Notes under the pieces: generated by a model
Told to the model about the DNA's origin: nothing
Seen by the model: only the letters and a program-made list of their open reading frames with translations
Database searches by the model: none
From: Simmondsia chinensis
Taxonomy: Eukaryota; Streptophyta; Magnoliopsida; Caryophyllales; Simmondsiaceae
Direction: 5' to 3'
DNA length: 64,000 nt
Assembly: GCA_018398585.1 (NCBI GenBank)
Contig: JAGTTD010000020.1
Location: 21,796,350-21,860,349, forward strand
Translations under genes and position numbers: made by a program
Part shown: piece after piece, positions 21,664-33,164 of the stretch
Numbering within the stretch: position 1 is the stretch's first letter
Layout of the letters: the number at the start of each line of letters is the position of its first letter

Positions 21664-22752
21664 CTGATATACTCTGATATCAATTTGAGGGAAAAAACGT
21701 GAACAAACTTGATATACTTAGATATCAATTTGTTAGGAAATCAATACCTCCTTAATGCGGAACTTAACACCCCAGAACTTGATTCGATTAAAATACTATA
21801 ACAAATAAGAAAAGTAAATAATTGGTAAAAGAGAACAAACGAAGAATATAGAGATTTATGTGACAAACCTTTATTCAATTGAGAAGGAAAAAACCATGCG
21901 CGGAGATGGAAATTCTTTTTTTTTCGGATAAATTGTGACTAAATCGCGAACACAAGCAGGCCACTCGCTAGGCGAGGCCTAAGTCCGCCAGCAACAGCAT
22001 GGGGACCACAAACAAAAAGTCACAAAATAAGAAAACAGAAACAAAAACTCTCCTTAAAACATGACACAACAACCACCGAGAACAGGACCAGATAAGACAC
22101 AGGGAAAATTCATACAGAACAAACACACACAGGGGCCCTAGCTGAAGAAGAACCAGAAGGCGAACAGGAGCAAAGAGAGCGGAATTGAAGCCTCCACCCC
22201 ACACCCAATCCCTTTATTGCGCAAGAATGTCTGCCACCATCGGCGGGTCCAAGCCATCAAAGTTGAAGCCCACTCGTTTTTCTATCTCTATTACCCGCTC
22301 TGCATTTATTATCCTTTCATCATACTTCTCTTCCGTGATCTTCTGAACTCGATTTCCCCTCTTCCATTTTTTCCTCTGAACTTCTTTATCGATCATAAAT
22401 AATGGAACAGTTAGAAAGACACTTCCTCTGAGCGAGATCTATAGAGAATTATTGAATCACTCCCTCTAAACTCTCGTAACGCTCTCAAACGCCTTGATTA
22501 CGGCGTTTAGCTTTGATTGGATGATTGGATACCTAAAATAGAAGCCCTAAACCCACATTTATACTAAACGGCTAGGGTACGCGGAAAACGACTCCCGATC
22601 GATCGGCCAGTGCTGGCCCTTTCTGTTGCAAATCTTGACTTTTTTTCTCCTTAAATCACCCGATCGATCGGACATCCCCCCGATCGATCGGTGACCCTTG
22701 GGCAAAGCCATAAACCCTAAATACGTAAATTTGAAGCATATTCCTAGAAAAC
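21664..22752 (-). mobile_element. copia-type LTR (minus) with primer-site-like 3' flank, interrupted by a LINE
   Basis: On the minus strand the LTR begins near 22752 (CTAGGAATATGCTTCAAATT), includes GATCGATCGG repeats and a TATAAATGTGGGTTTAGGGC core-promoter segment near 22555, and ends CCTAACA at 21731. Just beyond the end is AAATTGATATC, and a second copy at about 21670-21690 reads TTGATATCAGAG, a degraded initiator-Met primer-binding site. The LTR is split by the LINE at 21916-22400. Confidence 0.6.
21916..22400 (-). mobile_element. 5'-truncated L1-type LINE 3' end
   Basis: On the minus strand a short coding end (GFNFDGLDPPMVADILAQ, then stop near 22214) is followed by a T/C-rich untranslated region with GGCCTGCTTGTGTTCGCG, ending in a poly(A) that appears as T9 at 21916-21924. 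Similar untranslated tails occur at 32400-32628 and 61388-61550. It sits inside a copia LTR; the short shared TTCCAT on both sides could be a target duplication. Confidence 0.55.
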
Positions 22753-22799
22753 CTCTACCTTGACTCAAATTTATACATAAGCAAAATTTCTCCACCTAC

Positions 22800-22983
22800 T
22801 CCACAAAACACCCCACAAACAGGGCTATCTTAACAAAACAGAAAACCTAACCGAGTCCGAGCGATGCTTGAACTTTCTGCTAGGTAGCAACTAAGTGAAC
22901 ATATCTGTAAGGTTATCAGCAATGCCAATCTTCTTCTTCTCTAAATTGGCTCTTGACACATCTTCTGAAACAGCCACCTGCTG
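22800..22983 (-). pseudogene. copia RNase H C-terminal remnant
   Basis: The minus strand reads LEKKKIGIADNLTDMFT, stop, LLPSRKFKHRSDSVRFSVL. This is a decayed form of the conserved copia ending (…ENPADMFTKPLP…KFKHCLDLVG…). The polypurine-like GTGGGGTG and the LTR at 22752 follow in the right order, so this is the 3' end of an internally deleted element. Confidence 0.65.
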
Positions 22984-22984
22984 C

Positions 22985-23170
22985 TAAGGTACGCGGAAAA
23001 CGACTCCCAATCGATTGGGACCGATTGGCTAGTGCCAATCCATCAGGACCGATCGGCCCCCTTTCTGCTGCAAATCTTGACTTTTTTTCTTCTTGAATCA
23101 CTCGATCGATCAGTGACTCCTTGACAAGCCATAAACCCCAATTACATAAATTTGAGGCATATTCCTAACA
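22985..23170 (-). repeat. Partial copia LTR (U3 part), direct repeat of 22560-22752
   Basis: On the minus strand it starts TGTTAGGAATATGCCTCAAA at 23170 and runs through GATCGATCG motifs to GTCGTTTTCCGCGTACC. It parallels 22752-22570, with the same GCAAATCTTGACTTTTTTTC segment on the plus strand. It joins the RNase H remnant directly at about 22984, which indicates a deletion between U3 and pol. Confidence 0.65.
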
Positions 23171-24334
23171 ATAATTGTTCGGATTGGGTTCAACTTGTAT
23201 TATTCGAGTTTCGCATTTATGGGTATTATGTGCTTAAACGCATTTTTCACTTTTCTATATTGGAAAATTGTGATTTTCCACTCTCAGGCATGTCTTCCAA
23301 ATAAAAAATGAAAAAGGAAAATTGAAGATGAAAATAAAAACTAAAGATGGAAAATGAAAACTGTTTTCTGTTATCAAACATATCCTTTGTCTTTCTAGTT
23401 AAAAATTTAAACTTCCTCAAATAAATTTGTATGTAATTCACGCTTAACCATATTGTGATTAGAGTTTAACATATGATGTCAAATAATGATAAAAAATATT
23501 TTGTACTCCATAATTGAAGATTGTTTCCCATTTTATGTCAAGCAGAAGTCAATTTCCTCTAAACTGTAGAAAATATTTTCAATATTCGCAGTTGTATATA
23601 TAATAATATTGAAATAGAAATTATGTTCCGCTTGTGTAGGGTGCTAGAATTTGTATCACGAATTATTCGCTAATTATTAAAAAAATAATGTTGAAATAGA
23701 ATAAGGTATTTTTCTGGTCAAAACAACGATCGTATTTGGCAAAAGCTTTTTTATATCGTTTTGAATAATGTTTAGCTATTTGACTAATCAAATCTAAGCA
23801 GCCTTTGAATTCACCATAATTTTGTTAAACACGTGGTATTTATTTTCCTTTTGTCTTTTTGCTCATATTTTGCATAGACTAACGATACTTTTGTTTGTTA
23901 GTTATGTAGGGTTAAGATTCAAGGCCAAAATATTTAGAAAGCTATTATTATTAAGATAAAAATTATTATTATTATTTTAATAATATAACTTATAAATAAT
24001 AAAAATTATAAAATTTACTTTAAAAATTACAATCTTGCTCTAGCAGTAACATTACACAATATTTAAACCTTTCATTTCGAGGAATTTTTTTGCTATATTT
24101 TTTTGAGTATATTATATATTAGTATTGTAAATTTTAATGTATTAACTTTTTTGCGCAAATTACAAAAAAATTTCATGTTTTACCTCAAGAAAGAAAACTC
24201 CTCCGAGCTTCAAAAACAATCACTTTACCCCTCACTTTTTAAAAGTTCAACGTTTTACCCAAACCCATTAAGTTGATTAATAAGTCAATTTCTTAAGACT
24301 GTTTCACCCTTCAACAGTGGGGCTAAATTATTGG
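23171..24334. other. AT-rich stretch, no gene seen
   Basis: A/T-rich with short runs of AAT/TTA. No open frame, RNA gene or element end could be supported. Confidence 0.4.
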
Positions 24335-25360
24335 ATTTTATTTTTAGACTTTTTTTTTTTTTTTTGCATATTATCACAATTTTAAAAAAAAATTTATCAA
24401 AATATTATAATTTTAAAAATATTTAGCAAACTATCACATTTTACTATAGCACACTGGGTGCACGCCGTCCCGTACGGCGTGCAACAGTGAACAGTTTTTT
24501 TTTTTTTTTTTTTTTTTATAAGTTTCACATCTTTAAATTTTTTAAAAATATTAATAAATTTTTTTTTATTTAAATTATTTTTATTTTAATTTTATAATTT
24601 GAATTACTAAATATATATATTTTTATTTTTAATTACGGGTTTGAGAAATCCTCACCCACAGGTTTGAGGCACTGAGAAACAGTCTCTTTTCAGGTAGGGG
24701 GGAGGCTGCGTACATTCGCCCCCCCGACCCTGCGTAAACACTCATTTCATATAGTTCAAATTATATATGAATTTTTAAAATATATTTTACAAACTATATG
24801 AGGGACACATTTAAAGGAAGAGATGTTGATGCTTCCAATAAAAAAATTACGAGTTTGCGTATTTGTACATTATTATTTGAACTATTTTATTAGATATATG
24901 TAACTCAAAAACTAAAAAATATATTTCGTATAGTTTATAAACTATATTTAAAAAATTCATATATAATTTGAACTATATGAAATGATTGTTTACGCAGAAT
25001 CTGGCGGGACAGATGTACGCAGCCTCCCCCTTTCAGGGTGTTAACCTGAAAAGAGAGTGTTTCCCAGTGGGGTGAGGACTTTCCAGACCCGTAATTAAAA
25101 ATAAAAATATATTTACTTAGTGATTCAAATTATAAAATTAAAAATAAAAAAATTTTATTAGTTTTTTTAAATTTTAAAGATGTGAAACTTAAAAAAAAAA
25201 ATTTGTTCACTGTTGCACTTCGTACAGAACGGCGTGCACCCAATGTGTTACAGGAAAATGTGATAGTTTGCTAAATATTTTCAAAATTAAGATATTTTGC
25301 TAATTTTTTTTTTTAAATTGTGATAATATGCAAAAGAGAGTCTTATTTTTGCAAAGACCT
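24335..25360. mobile_element. ~1-kb palindromic foldback element containing inverted SINE fragments
   Basis: Two arms of about 450 bp are reverse complements round a centre near 24850-24870. Paired landmarks are GCATATTATCAC (24366) with GTGATAATATGC (25321-25332), TATTTAGCAAACTATCACAT with its complement, GTGCACGCCG with CGGCGTGCAC, and AACAGTGAACAG with GTTCACTGTTG. Each arm also contains a SINE fragment (GAAATCCTCACCCACAGG, then GTACATTCGCCC, then CGACCCTGCGTA in the left arm). There is no transposase, so this is a foldback or MITE-like element. Confidence 0.7.
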
Positions 25361-26389
25361 TTTTGTTTTTAAGCCAAAAATAAAGGGTTTTTCCTTTTAG
25401 GCAAAAGATAACGAAAATTTATGTAATTTATATTAAGTACTTCTTTTAATTGATTACAATAATAATATTACAAATTTAGATGAAAATACTTTTAAATTTC
25501 CAAAAAAAATTATAAGATAAATCAAAATAATTTTTGATAAAAGTAAATATCCAACTAGGATTCAAGAGAGTGGTAAAGAATCGTTTTTCTTATAGTAATA
25601 TTAAGAGATTAGTCTTCACAACCACAATATACCATATATGGAGAGAGAGGAACCAAAGAAGATAAATATTAAATTATTATTATTTTTTAAAATATGTCTT
25701 ATATACTGTGTATTTTACAAGAATAAAATTATCTAAAAATTTAATGATTAAAGAATCTAGAAACTAAAAATATATTTGTTAGAAAATATATAAAAATGAG
25801 TTTTCAAAATAAATTTATAAGAAACTTTAAATATAAAATAAATTATATAATTTTTCAAATGAATAAAATAAAAATATATAATTCTTTTATACTTTTGTAG
25901 CTTCATCCCTTCTATGTTTTCTAAATTTATCAATCCAGTTAAAAATTTACTTTATCAAGAAATTAATACATTTTATGTTAAAATATTTTTTTCATCATTT
26001 AATTTTATAATATTATTATTATAAGTGATTAAAAAGAGTTATTTTTATGGGCAAAATAATCATAAAAAGTTATTTTGATGTTCAATATAATAGATTGGGG
26101 TATGGAGTAAATTGATTAGTTTTAAAAGTATCGTTCCAATTTTATCGCATGTTTCCTTGAAGTAAATGATATGAGAATTTTCTGTAATTTACATTAATAT
26201 TTTAGTCCTTAAATTTTGTAAAATAATTATTTAATTAAAAGTTACATGTTTTTATATTTAATATATATAAATATTATTAACTTCTAATCATAGTAAGTGT
26301 TTTTTTATTTAAATAATAAATACATAACTTATATAAATACTACATATATACATATATATCAAATATTTATAGTTCCAATATATTTATGT
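25361..26389. other. AT-rich stretch, no gene seen
   Basis: About 80% A/T with no open frame or identifiable terminus. The stretch 26080-26200 resembles other AT-rich repeat fragments in the window (for example 62270-62400). Confidence 0.4.
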
Positions 26390-26645
26390 TATACAACAAC
26401 AACAAGAATAATAATAGACCAAATATTTCAAAGGCTCCCGCATAAGCGGGGTCTAAGAAAGGTGGATATACATAGCCTTGCCTCTTTCAGAGTATAACTT
26501 GGCCGAGAGGATGTTTTCGAGGACCCCCAATCTTATAAGGTTGGCAGCACAAGAATTTCTAAGGAAGTCACCCATTCTAGTACTACTTTCGCTCAAACAC
26601 GCTTAACTTTGAAGTTTGAATGGGATCCGTTGCTTAGTGCCTGGT
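26390..26645 (-). mobile_element. SINE with 5S-rRNA-derived head and Au-like tail
   Basis: The reverse complement starts CAGGCACTAAGCAACGGATC and continues AAAGTTAAGCGTGTTTGAGC, AGTAGTACTAGAATGGGTGA and TTGTGCTGCC. These follow plant 5S rRNA from about nucleotide 24 to the 3' end, including the internal-promoter A-box, intermediate element and C-box. It then passes into a tail containing CAAGGCTATGTATATCCACC and GCTTATGCGGGAGCC, and ends in a TTG/TAT-rich repeat (TTGTTGTTGTTG). It is not a 5S gene, because the 5' quarter is missing and a long unrelated tail follows. Confidence 0.75.
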
Positions 26646-27104
26646 AAATTTATATGTTAAAATAATTTTGTATAAATATTTTAAAATGTACTACCTATTT
26701 ATATATATTAAATATATAAATTATATATATTACTAAAATATCACGTGGGCTGCATTGTATTACAGAGTGGGGACGACTGCATCTGATCCATGGCCCTTTT
26801 TTGCCAAATGGTCTTCACAGCTTTTCATGGCAATCAGAACATAATGAACACTACACGATAAGAAGTAATTATTTAATATTATTTTGAGTTATTAGCATCA
26901 AATGATTTATGTTAGAGTCGAACGTAACCCCAAATAATTACTTCAGGCCCTAAATTTTAAAGGCTCGAGTTTTTGGGATTATAATTTTTAAATTATTAAT
27001 TCTTAATATTAGTAACACTAATATTATTGTCATAACCTATTTTGAAGTTTCGTTTGAGGCTCTTGAAATGTCAGGACTAACACTAATTCATGTACTTTGC
27101 TTAT

Positions 27105-27170
27105 TACAACAACAACAACAATAATGTATCTAATGCGTCAAGGGCTTCCGCATATGCAGGGTTTTGCTTA
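27105..27170 (-). mobile_element. SINE tail fragment
   Basis: CAACAACAACAACAATAATG followed by AAGGGCTTCCGCATATGCAG is the reverse complement of the 3' 60 bp of the SINE family at 26390-26645. Confidence 0.55.
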
Positions 27171-27402
27171 TTGTGTCAATTTAATCTTTGTATTTTTTAT
27201 TGTGTCAATTTACTCCATCTACTATTATATTTAGTATTATGATTGAATTGAAATTAAGTTAATAATGTAATTTTTAACGCTACAATCATGTTAAATGTAA
27301 GTAATTCAGTACATATTTGCCAATTGATTCAATTTAACACAACTTATTGCCGAACAATTAAAAAATTTATCAAAATTTAACATAAATTTTACTCTAATAA
27401 TG
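27155..27402. repeat. Truncated MITE-like repeat
   Basis: Contains TTATTGTGTCAATTTAATCT and a second TTGTGTCAATTTACTCCATC, wording shared with 35918-36315 and 61570-61700. The hAT-type element begins immediately afterwards. Confidence 0.35.
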
Positions 27403-27410
27403 GATAATAC

Positions 27411-27931
27411 TAGAGGTGGCCACGGGCCGGGTCGGGCTAGGCCCGCACTATAGCTAGCCTGGCCTGGAGGGCAAACCAGGCCTAGGCTCGGTCCCTCGGG
27501 GGCTCAGCCCAGGTGGGGCCCCCCCCCCACCCAATTTTTTTTTTTTTTTAAATATTGATAATTTTATAAAATAATGAGACTAATGGGATTCAAACCCCTC
27601 CCCTTTGGCATGCAAAGCACCTTTATTATCATGAGAGCTAGAATTTTTTTTATGATTTTATTGGGTATAAAAATAATTTAACATATTTCACAAAAAAAGA
27701 ACAAAAATAACACTAGTGGGATTTGAACCCCATACCTCTAACATATAAAGTTTACCATTACCATGGAAGCTACAAATTTTTTGTAATTTTATTAGGTAAA
27801 ATTAATATATATACATATATAATAATAAAAATATACCCAAACGGGCCCGACCTGCTTGGGAACAGGGACTTGGCCCATGCGGGCTGGGCCGGGCCACATT
27901 ACGGGCCGACCTGGCCCACTGGCCACCTCTA
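27411..27931. mobile_element. hAT-type non-autonomous element with perfect 8-bp target duplication
   Basis: The left end is TAGAGGTGGCCACGGGCC and the right end GGCCCACTGGCCACCTCTA. The 8-bp direct repeat GATAATAC flanks both sides (27403-27410 and 27932-27939), as hAT elements generate. The 521-bp body carries GGGCC-rich subterminal repeats at both ends and two related internal segments with GGGATT(C/T)(A/G)AACCCC. It has no coding capacity. Its termini match the autonomous-type hAT at 40311-43517. Confidence 0.9.
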
Positions 27932-28065
27932 GATAATACCTTTAACATTTATGGTCTATTTATGTTGATTTTTTTAGCAAATTAGCATACTTTTTAAAAC
28001 AAATAAGCAATTTTGCATACTTTCAAAAATATCTAGCAAAATGCCATACTTTACTGTTTACTGAT

Positions 28066-28192
28066 CATTGGTAGCCCCCTGAAGGGGGAAGACTACGTAC
28101 ATCTACCCTCCCCAGACCCTGCTTCTGGCGGGAGCCCTTGGTGGTAATAGGTTTTGTTTGTTGTTGTTCTTGTTGTTGTTGTTGTTGTACGA
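28066..28192 (+). mobile_element. 5'-truncated SINE (5S/Au-like family)
   Basis: Contains CCCCCTGAAGGGGGAAGACT, GTACATCTACCCTCCCCAG, ACCCTGCTTCTGGCGGGAGC and a (TTG)n-type tail to 28187. Same 3' half as 38856-39066; the 5S head is absent. Confidence 0.65.
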
Positions 28193-28317
28193 ATTTTAAA
28201 AGAGCGTACAAAGACTTGCTTCACGTTTCCGACACCCTTTGAGCATTGGAGGCATGTGCCCCCAGTCAGTTGCGATAAATAATATAAATATATTGATGCG
28301 TGCTTAGGTAATGTATT

Positions 28318-28470
28318 ATGGTGGGTAGTGTAGTAGTTTTTGGTAAGCATCCTCTGCTTTTATTTTCCCATTAGATCGTAGGTTCAATTCCCAAGTCCCT
28401 CCATCCTTGGATTATTCCATAAATTTTTTTATTTTTTGGACCTGTGTCTTTCATAAAAAGTCTTATTTTA
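28318..28470 (+). mobile_element. Possible tRNA-derived SINE
   Basis: GGTTCAATTCCC at 28380 fits a pol III B box, and TAGTGTAGTAG about 50 bp upstream could be the A box. TGGTAAGCATCC and TTAGATCGTA lie between them. The 3' side ends in T-rich sequence. It does not fold convincingly as a tRNA. Confidence 0.35.
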
Positions 28471-29505
28471 TATTGAATAATTTTTTTAAATAAAATATAT
28501 GGAACAAATTTATTGACTTAGGAAATAACAATTATTTAATATTTTTTCATATTCTTGTATATATACTTTTTATTAATATTCTGTTATAACTTTATTTTAA
28601 TAATTATATATTTTACTTTAGTTAATTACTTATGCTATAATTTTTTTGCTTTTATAATAATTATGGACTCTATATTATTAAAAATTACGGCCTTTAATTG
28701 ACAAATCAACTAATATTTTATTTATGATTACTCATAAAATTTTCAGCAAAATTATAAATATTTTGTTCTATTAATTTCTCCTCCCAGTTACATTATCTTT
28801 TGTAGTTAATTAATTTTTAAATTTTATATTCTTTAATATTCGTTGATTTTGTAAATATGTACAATTTAGTAGCTGATTATAATTTATAAATCGTTAGTTG
28901 CTCCAATTATTTAAATTTTCTGAATTCGTCATGCTTGTATAATATGTAAATATAGGTTAGTTGTATAATATTTCCTACAAAAACTCTTTTCAATCAAATA
29001 TAATAGGTTTGTTCCCGTGCGACGCATGTGCGGCATTTATTTGTCACTATATTTTATAACCGGGATTTTTTGCATTGAAATAAACTATTGTTTGATTAGT
29101 TGTCGATAATCTTGTTCAATTTACATAATTCTCATAGTAGTAATTATTAAAGTTTTCAATCAAAAAGATGACAAAATATATTTCCTAATTCAAAGAAATA
29201 AGAATGTAAACAAAATTCGTAATGTATTAAGTATGAAGCTCATTGCACAAAAGATAGAGAACATGATTCCAAAAAAGGTGGTTGTTGTGTTTGCTTTCCG
29301 TGTTATGTCTCCTTAATTTTCTTCAGTTCCCTGCAATGAAAATATGCCATTGTTAGGTCGCATCTAATTGCTATGAAATAGTAAAGCATGACCTGTTGCT
29401 TACCTTGACATTTGTTGCATATATTTTATTTATTGTACGCTCTTCGTAAGACAACATTGTAATTGGTTTTTGTTGAATCATCTTGTAATAGTGGCATTGT
29501 TCTTC
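28471..29505. other. AT-rich stretch, possible Helitron-like terminus, no gene seen
   Basis: Mostly A/T-rich. At 29010-29032 the motif CCCGTGCGACGCATGTGCGG can pair imperfectly with itself. It lies downstream (minus sense) of the RPA-like gene, where a Helitron 3' hairpin might be expected. No CTRR end or rolling-circle helicase was seen. Confidence 0.3.
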
Positions 29506-30115
29506 CTAATGTATCTCTGTGATGAACACAACATTTGGGTTGTCTTTCTTGCCATTTACTGTAGGCTTCATGATAAATATCCAGCTGCGGCCTACAAATT
29601 CATCTAAGTAGCAGGATAGCAAGTAATGGCCATATTCCTGTATCATTGAGCATCACATGAGTATGACATGATTCAGTTATTTTTGTTGAAGATGATTTAG
29701 ATTCGTACCTGTCCTTCAATCATTTCAAAATATTCAGCCGTGCTCTTGGTTAAATACTCTGCCTGTTTCCCGAATAATGTTATGTTCATTTCATTTCGCT
29801 GTCCGTAACCTATTATGCAAAAATGGAAAGTTAATAAATTATATTAGGTGCGTCTTTATTTGCTAAATTTGAGTATCTTTTTTCCATAATGGGATTATTA
29901 TTGGCGCACTTATCGCAACGGTAGTACTCATTAATCCAAATGACCTTTGTTTTACAAATTTGGCATGCCATATAAGTTGTGTAGTTCATCATGTCGATAC
30001 TTGTAATGCGTGCACATAATTTAAGATATGTTTCCTGTAAGATTTTTGTAAAGTAGTTAGATATTCTTCGTAATTCTTTATAAAGTAAGGCTTGTTTGTA
30101 TTTCTCATTGTACAA
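29506..30115 (-). pseudogene. RPA1-like (replication protein A large subunit) C-terminal fragment
   Basis: The 30115-29831 stretch encodes RITSIDMMNYTTYMACQICK followed by a YRCDKC motif, the DBD-C zinc ribbon (CxxC...CxxC) of RPA70. Exon 29809-29709 gives MNITLFGKQAEYLTKSTAEY, bounded by an AG acceptor and a CAG|GTACG donor. Exon 29637-29506 gives LLSCYLDEFVGRSWIFIMK and ends in TAG. These follow the RPA OB-fold in order and in phase. The junction between the first two pieces lacks a good donor and reads into a stop, and no N-terminal OB folds are seen, so it is truncated. Plant Helitrons often carry such RPA-like genes, but a host RPA pseudogene is equally possible. Confidence 0.6.
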
Positions 30116-30125
30116 ACTTTTGGTA

Positions 30126-30492
30126 TTAAAGACTAATTTATAAATTATTTTGACAATATAATTGTTAATTATAAATTAAATATCCTAAACCTAAATGCAG
30201 GAAATATATTTTTTTTTATAAATATTTATTAGAAGTATGGAATTGACATTATAATACTAATAAAAGACAGTTCTTTATTTGTTTGAAAAAGAAGATATTC
30301 AAGCTATAAAACGAATGCAAATTATAGTAAACAATATATACATCATTTACATAAAAACTAATTCGTAAATTATTTTGACAATGTAATTGTTAATGATAAA
30401 TTAAATATCCTGAACCTAAATGCAAGAAATATAATTTTTTATAAATATTTATTAGAACTATGGAATTAACATTATAATACTAATGAAAGATA
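30126..30492. repeat. Direct repeat pair, ~140 bp, ~226 bp apart
   Basis: TAAATTATTTTGACAAT ... AAATTAAATATCCT ... TTATAAATATTTATTAGAA ... CATTATAATACTAAT occurs at 30137-30265 and 30366-30485 with few differences. It is probably a local duplication in the flank of the RPA-like gene. Confidence 0.6.
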
Positions 30493-31630
30493 GTCTATAA
30501 TACGTGCAACAAATAGTTCGTAACCTATCACATGTAATGTTTAATTTAAATATTATCCTAATTATTTTCGTAGTTGTTTCGTGACCTAAAATTTCAATAT
30601 TATAAATTGAGATGCAAATGTAAAGGCATTGTTGTCGGACATATGAGTTGTTATGTACCTGATACCTTTCCATTTATGTGTTGATTTTGTACTCGAAAGC
30701 TGGGTTGAGCTTTTATGATCTCGCTCGTTCTATAAAACATAAATAATTGTGTTAGATGTTGTTCGTACTATCTTATTTATTTTATTTAGTTGCGAAAATA
30801 GCATTACGCATGAAAAAAATTTATAGTTATTACAATTTCTTATCTCATCTTTGTTGGAACCTACATTTTTTATATAATGAAGTTATACACATTGGTAATA
30901 ACTTTTTTCCGAAAAATTATGATATTGAAGCATGTAAAAATATTATTACTAATGGAGCTTGGATATGTTAGAAAAAGGACACACCAAAAGAATGAAGAAG
31001 TTGCAGTAAACGGGATTTGAACACAGGATATCCAAATATAATATAAAAGGCATATGAGACCACTATAGCAAGTACCTTAAATAATATTAAAAAAAATAAA
31101 ATATAATCCAAAACTGGACAGAGGTAGTTATTGGATTGCTCGGCCCATTACAATTGAGGGCAATGTAATGTTTACATAATGCATATGCTTCACTTCCTAT
31201 ATAACCAAATAAGCTTTCTCTGTCCTTTTTCCTAAGAAATTTTTTTTTTTTGACACTATTTTCCTAAGAATTCATTAATGGAATGTTGTGAAATACTATT
31301 TCCCAAAATTAGAGAATGAAATATTACATAGAATAAAATGTTATTGATGGTTAATTTGATGTCCGTTCCAGCCACAATTGCGTAATCCTCACGCCTTTTT
31401 GATGGGGCTCTTCAAAGTTGGATGAGTGGAGGTGGGGTTTGACAAAAATTGTGTGTATGGCTTCCTCACAATAGTATGATGTCTTTTTAGGAAATAAATG
31501 AAGTGTGGGATTTTTTACGTCGAGTTGAGTATATTGTGGGATTTTCGTTATATAAAAAAAGGGGTAAAAAAATATTTAAAACTTAAACTCCCATAATTTA
31601 TATATATAAAATTAGTAATTATGACATATG
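30493..31630. other. Mostly AT-rich, no gene seen
   Basis: One tRNA-like fragment (GGGATTTGAACACAGG at about 31013) recalls the internal segments of the hAT element at 27411. It is not foldable as a tRNA. Otherwise no feature. Confidence 0.4.
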
Positions 31631-32628
31631 GCAGAAGTTGAAGTGGCTGAGGAACGCAATAGCACTTCTGAGGAAGGTATGTGTGTCTCCATTGAAAATA
31701 GTGAGGGAATTAAGGAAGATCTACTAGCTCTTGCCCAAGGACCTGATATCAATATGGCTATTATCCTTCATGATCAAGACTCTGGATTTTTTGGTTGAGC
31801 CTTCTGCCTCTTCTCCTGTTGCTCCTGGCTTAACCAACCCTGACCCCATACAACTCATACCCCTGGTGGACACCTTGCCTCAGCCGAGTGTGCAAGATCG
31901 AGATCGTGAAAAGATACAACGTGTTTCCCAGACTTGAAAAATTGGGAAAAGCTTGGGCTTAGCCTACCACGGTCCAGTGCAGGAGACCCTTCACACTTTT
32001 CGCTGCATTGCCGATGGAACCTTATACTCTCACATCAAGACGAACAAGAAGAAGAAGAAGAAGAAGAATGCGGGGTCTCTTTGGATATCTCGGACCCATT
32101 TTGGCGTCTAGAGTTCCCCTTTTGCGAGCATGGGTTCCATCTTCCTTGGTCCGTGGTGATCGCTAATGTCGACTATATTAGTTGGGTGTTCTAGGGTCCA
32201 TGGTAGTAACAACTGGTGTCTGAACCTTTAAGTTGGTGCATTGAAGAAATGGTTATGGCGGGTAAAGACAAGGATTGGTTCTTGGATAGAGGCGTGGTAT
32301 AAAGAGTTCCTGCTCGTTGGAGGTTAGGCCGTAGGTTTGGCAAAGGTATGGAGGTTATTAATCTAAACCTAGAAATTGCAGCAAAAGTAAGAGTTTCTAC
32401 ATGATATGGCGTTGAGATTATTAGTTTGGCTACATTTTGTTTTGGTCTACACTGTTTTGGCTGATCTTCGTCCTAGAGCTCGTGTCTTAGGGGCGTGTTT
32501 TCTTTTTTGTCTTTTGCTTTTTGTCCCAACTTGTTTGCTTGTCTGCAACCACTTTTGTGGGTTGGGTTTCGCTCTTGCTGAATGTCGGGTTCTGCATGGC
32601 ATTTTATTGCTATCTATCGGAAAAAAAG
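31631..32628 (+). mobile_element. Rearranged L1-type LINE copy with target duplication
   Basis: The insert is flanked by GACATATG at 31623-31630 and 32629-32636, and ends in TATCGGAAAAAAAG, a short poly(A). The 3' part (32400-32628) has the L1 untranslated wording TTTTGTTTTGGTCTACAC, GTGTCTTAGGGGCGTG and GGGTTTCGCTCTTGCTG. The 5' part (31631-32230) holds short broken readings and a (GAA)n tract at 32043-32069, but no RT domain, so most of the element is deleted. The two apparent frames at 31731-31937 and 32406-32669 are not family members I recognise. Confidence 0.6.
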
Positions 32629-32636
32629 GACATATG

Positions 32637-33164
32637 ACATATTATGTAATTTATTTTCTTCCACATTAAGAGAGAACTCATCGTTTAACTGTAATGAAAT
32701 ATTGTTTCATTCGTAATTTAGTATAGTGTGAATTACATAAATTGAACATCATATATGGAATTTAACGATATTGAAGTCAGTGAATAGGAAAGTCGTCCTT
32801 TAATTGTACTAAATTATTATTTTTTTCATAGTTTACTATAAATACACTCATTAAATCATTAAATTTTAAAATGTGTTGCCCAAAATTATAATAAACTCAA
32901 CTTTTAAATACAAAGTACATTGAAATATATCAAATAATTCAAATATATTGACCCAAAATATTCTAAAGTTAAACTTTTAAAATTTATATATTTTATTAAT
33001 TATGATAAATTAAAGGCCATATTTCAATCATTATTTCATTATAAAAAAATTGAACTTTGTATTGCCCCAAATATTATAAAATTAAACTTTCAAATACAAA
33101 GTATAATTAAATGCCATATATATATATATATATTTTGGGGGACACACCATGCCATCAAAGTGGG
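32637..33164. other. AT-rich stretch, no gene seen
   Basis: Repeated AAAATTATAATAAACT / AATTAAACTTTCAAATACA-like wording and an (AT)n tract at about 33115-33134. Nothing coding. Confidence 0.4.

Noticed and set aside
26545..26645. 5S rRNA gene
   Set aside because: The 5' quarter is missing and the rest is diverged and fused to a SINE tail, so it is 5S-derived, not a functional 5S gene.
32406..32669. Hydrophobic 87-codon frame as a membrane protein
   Set aside because: It coincides with the T-rich untranslated tail of an L1 LINE; hydrophobicity comes from T-rich codons.
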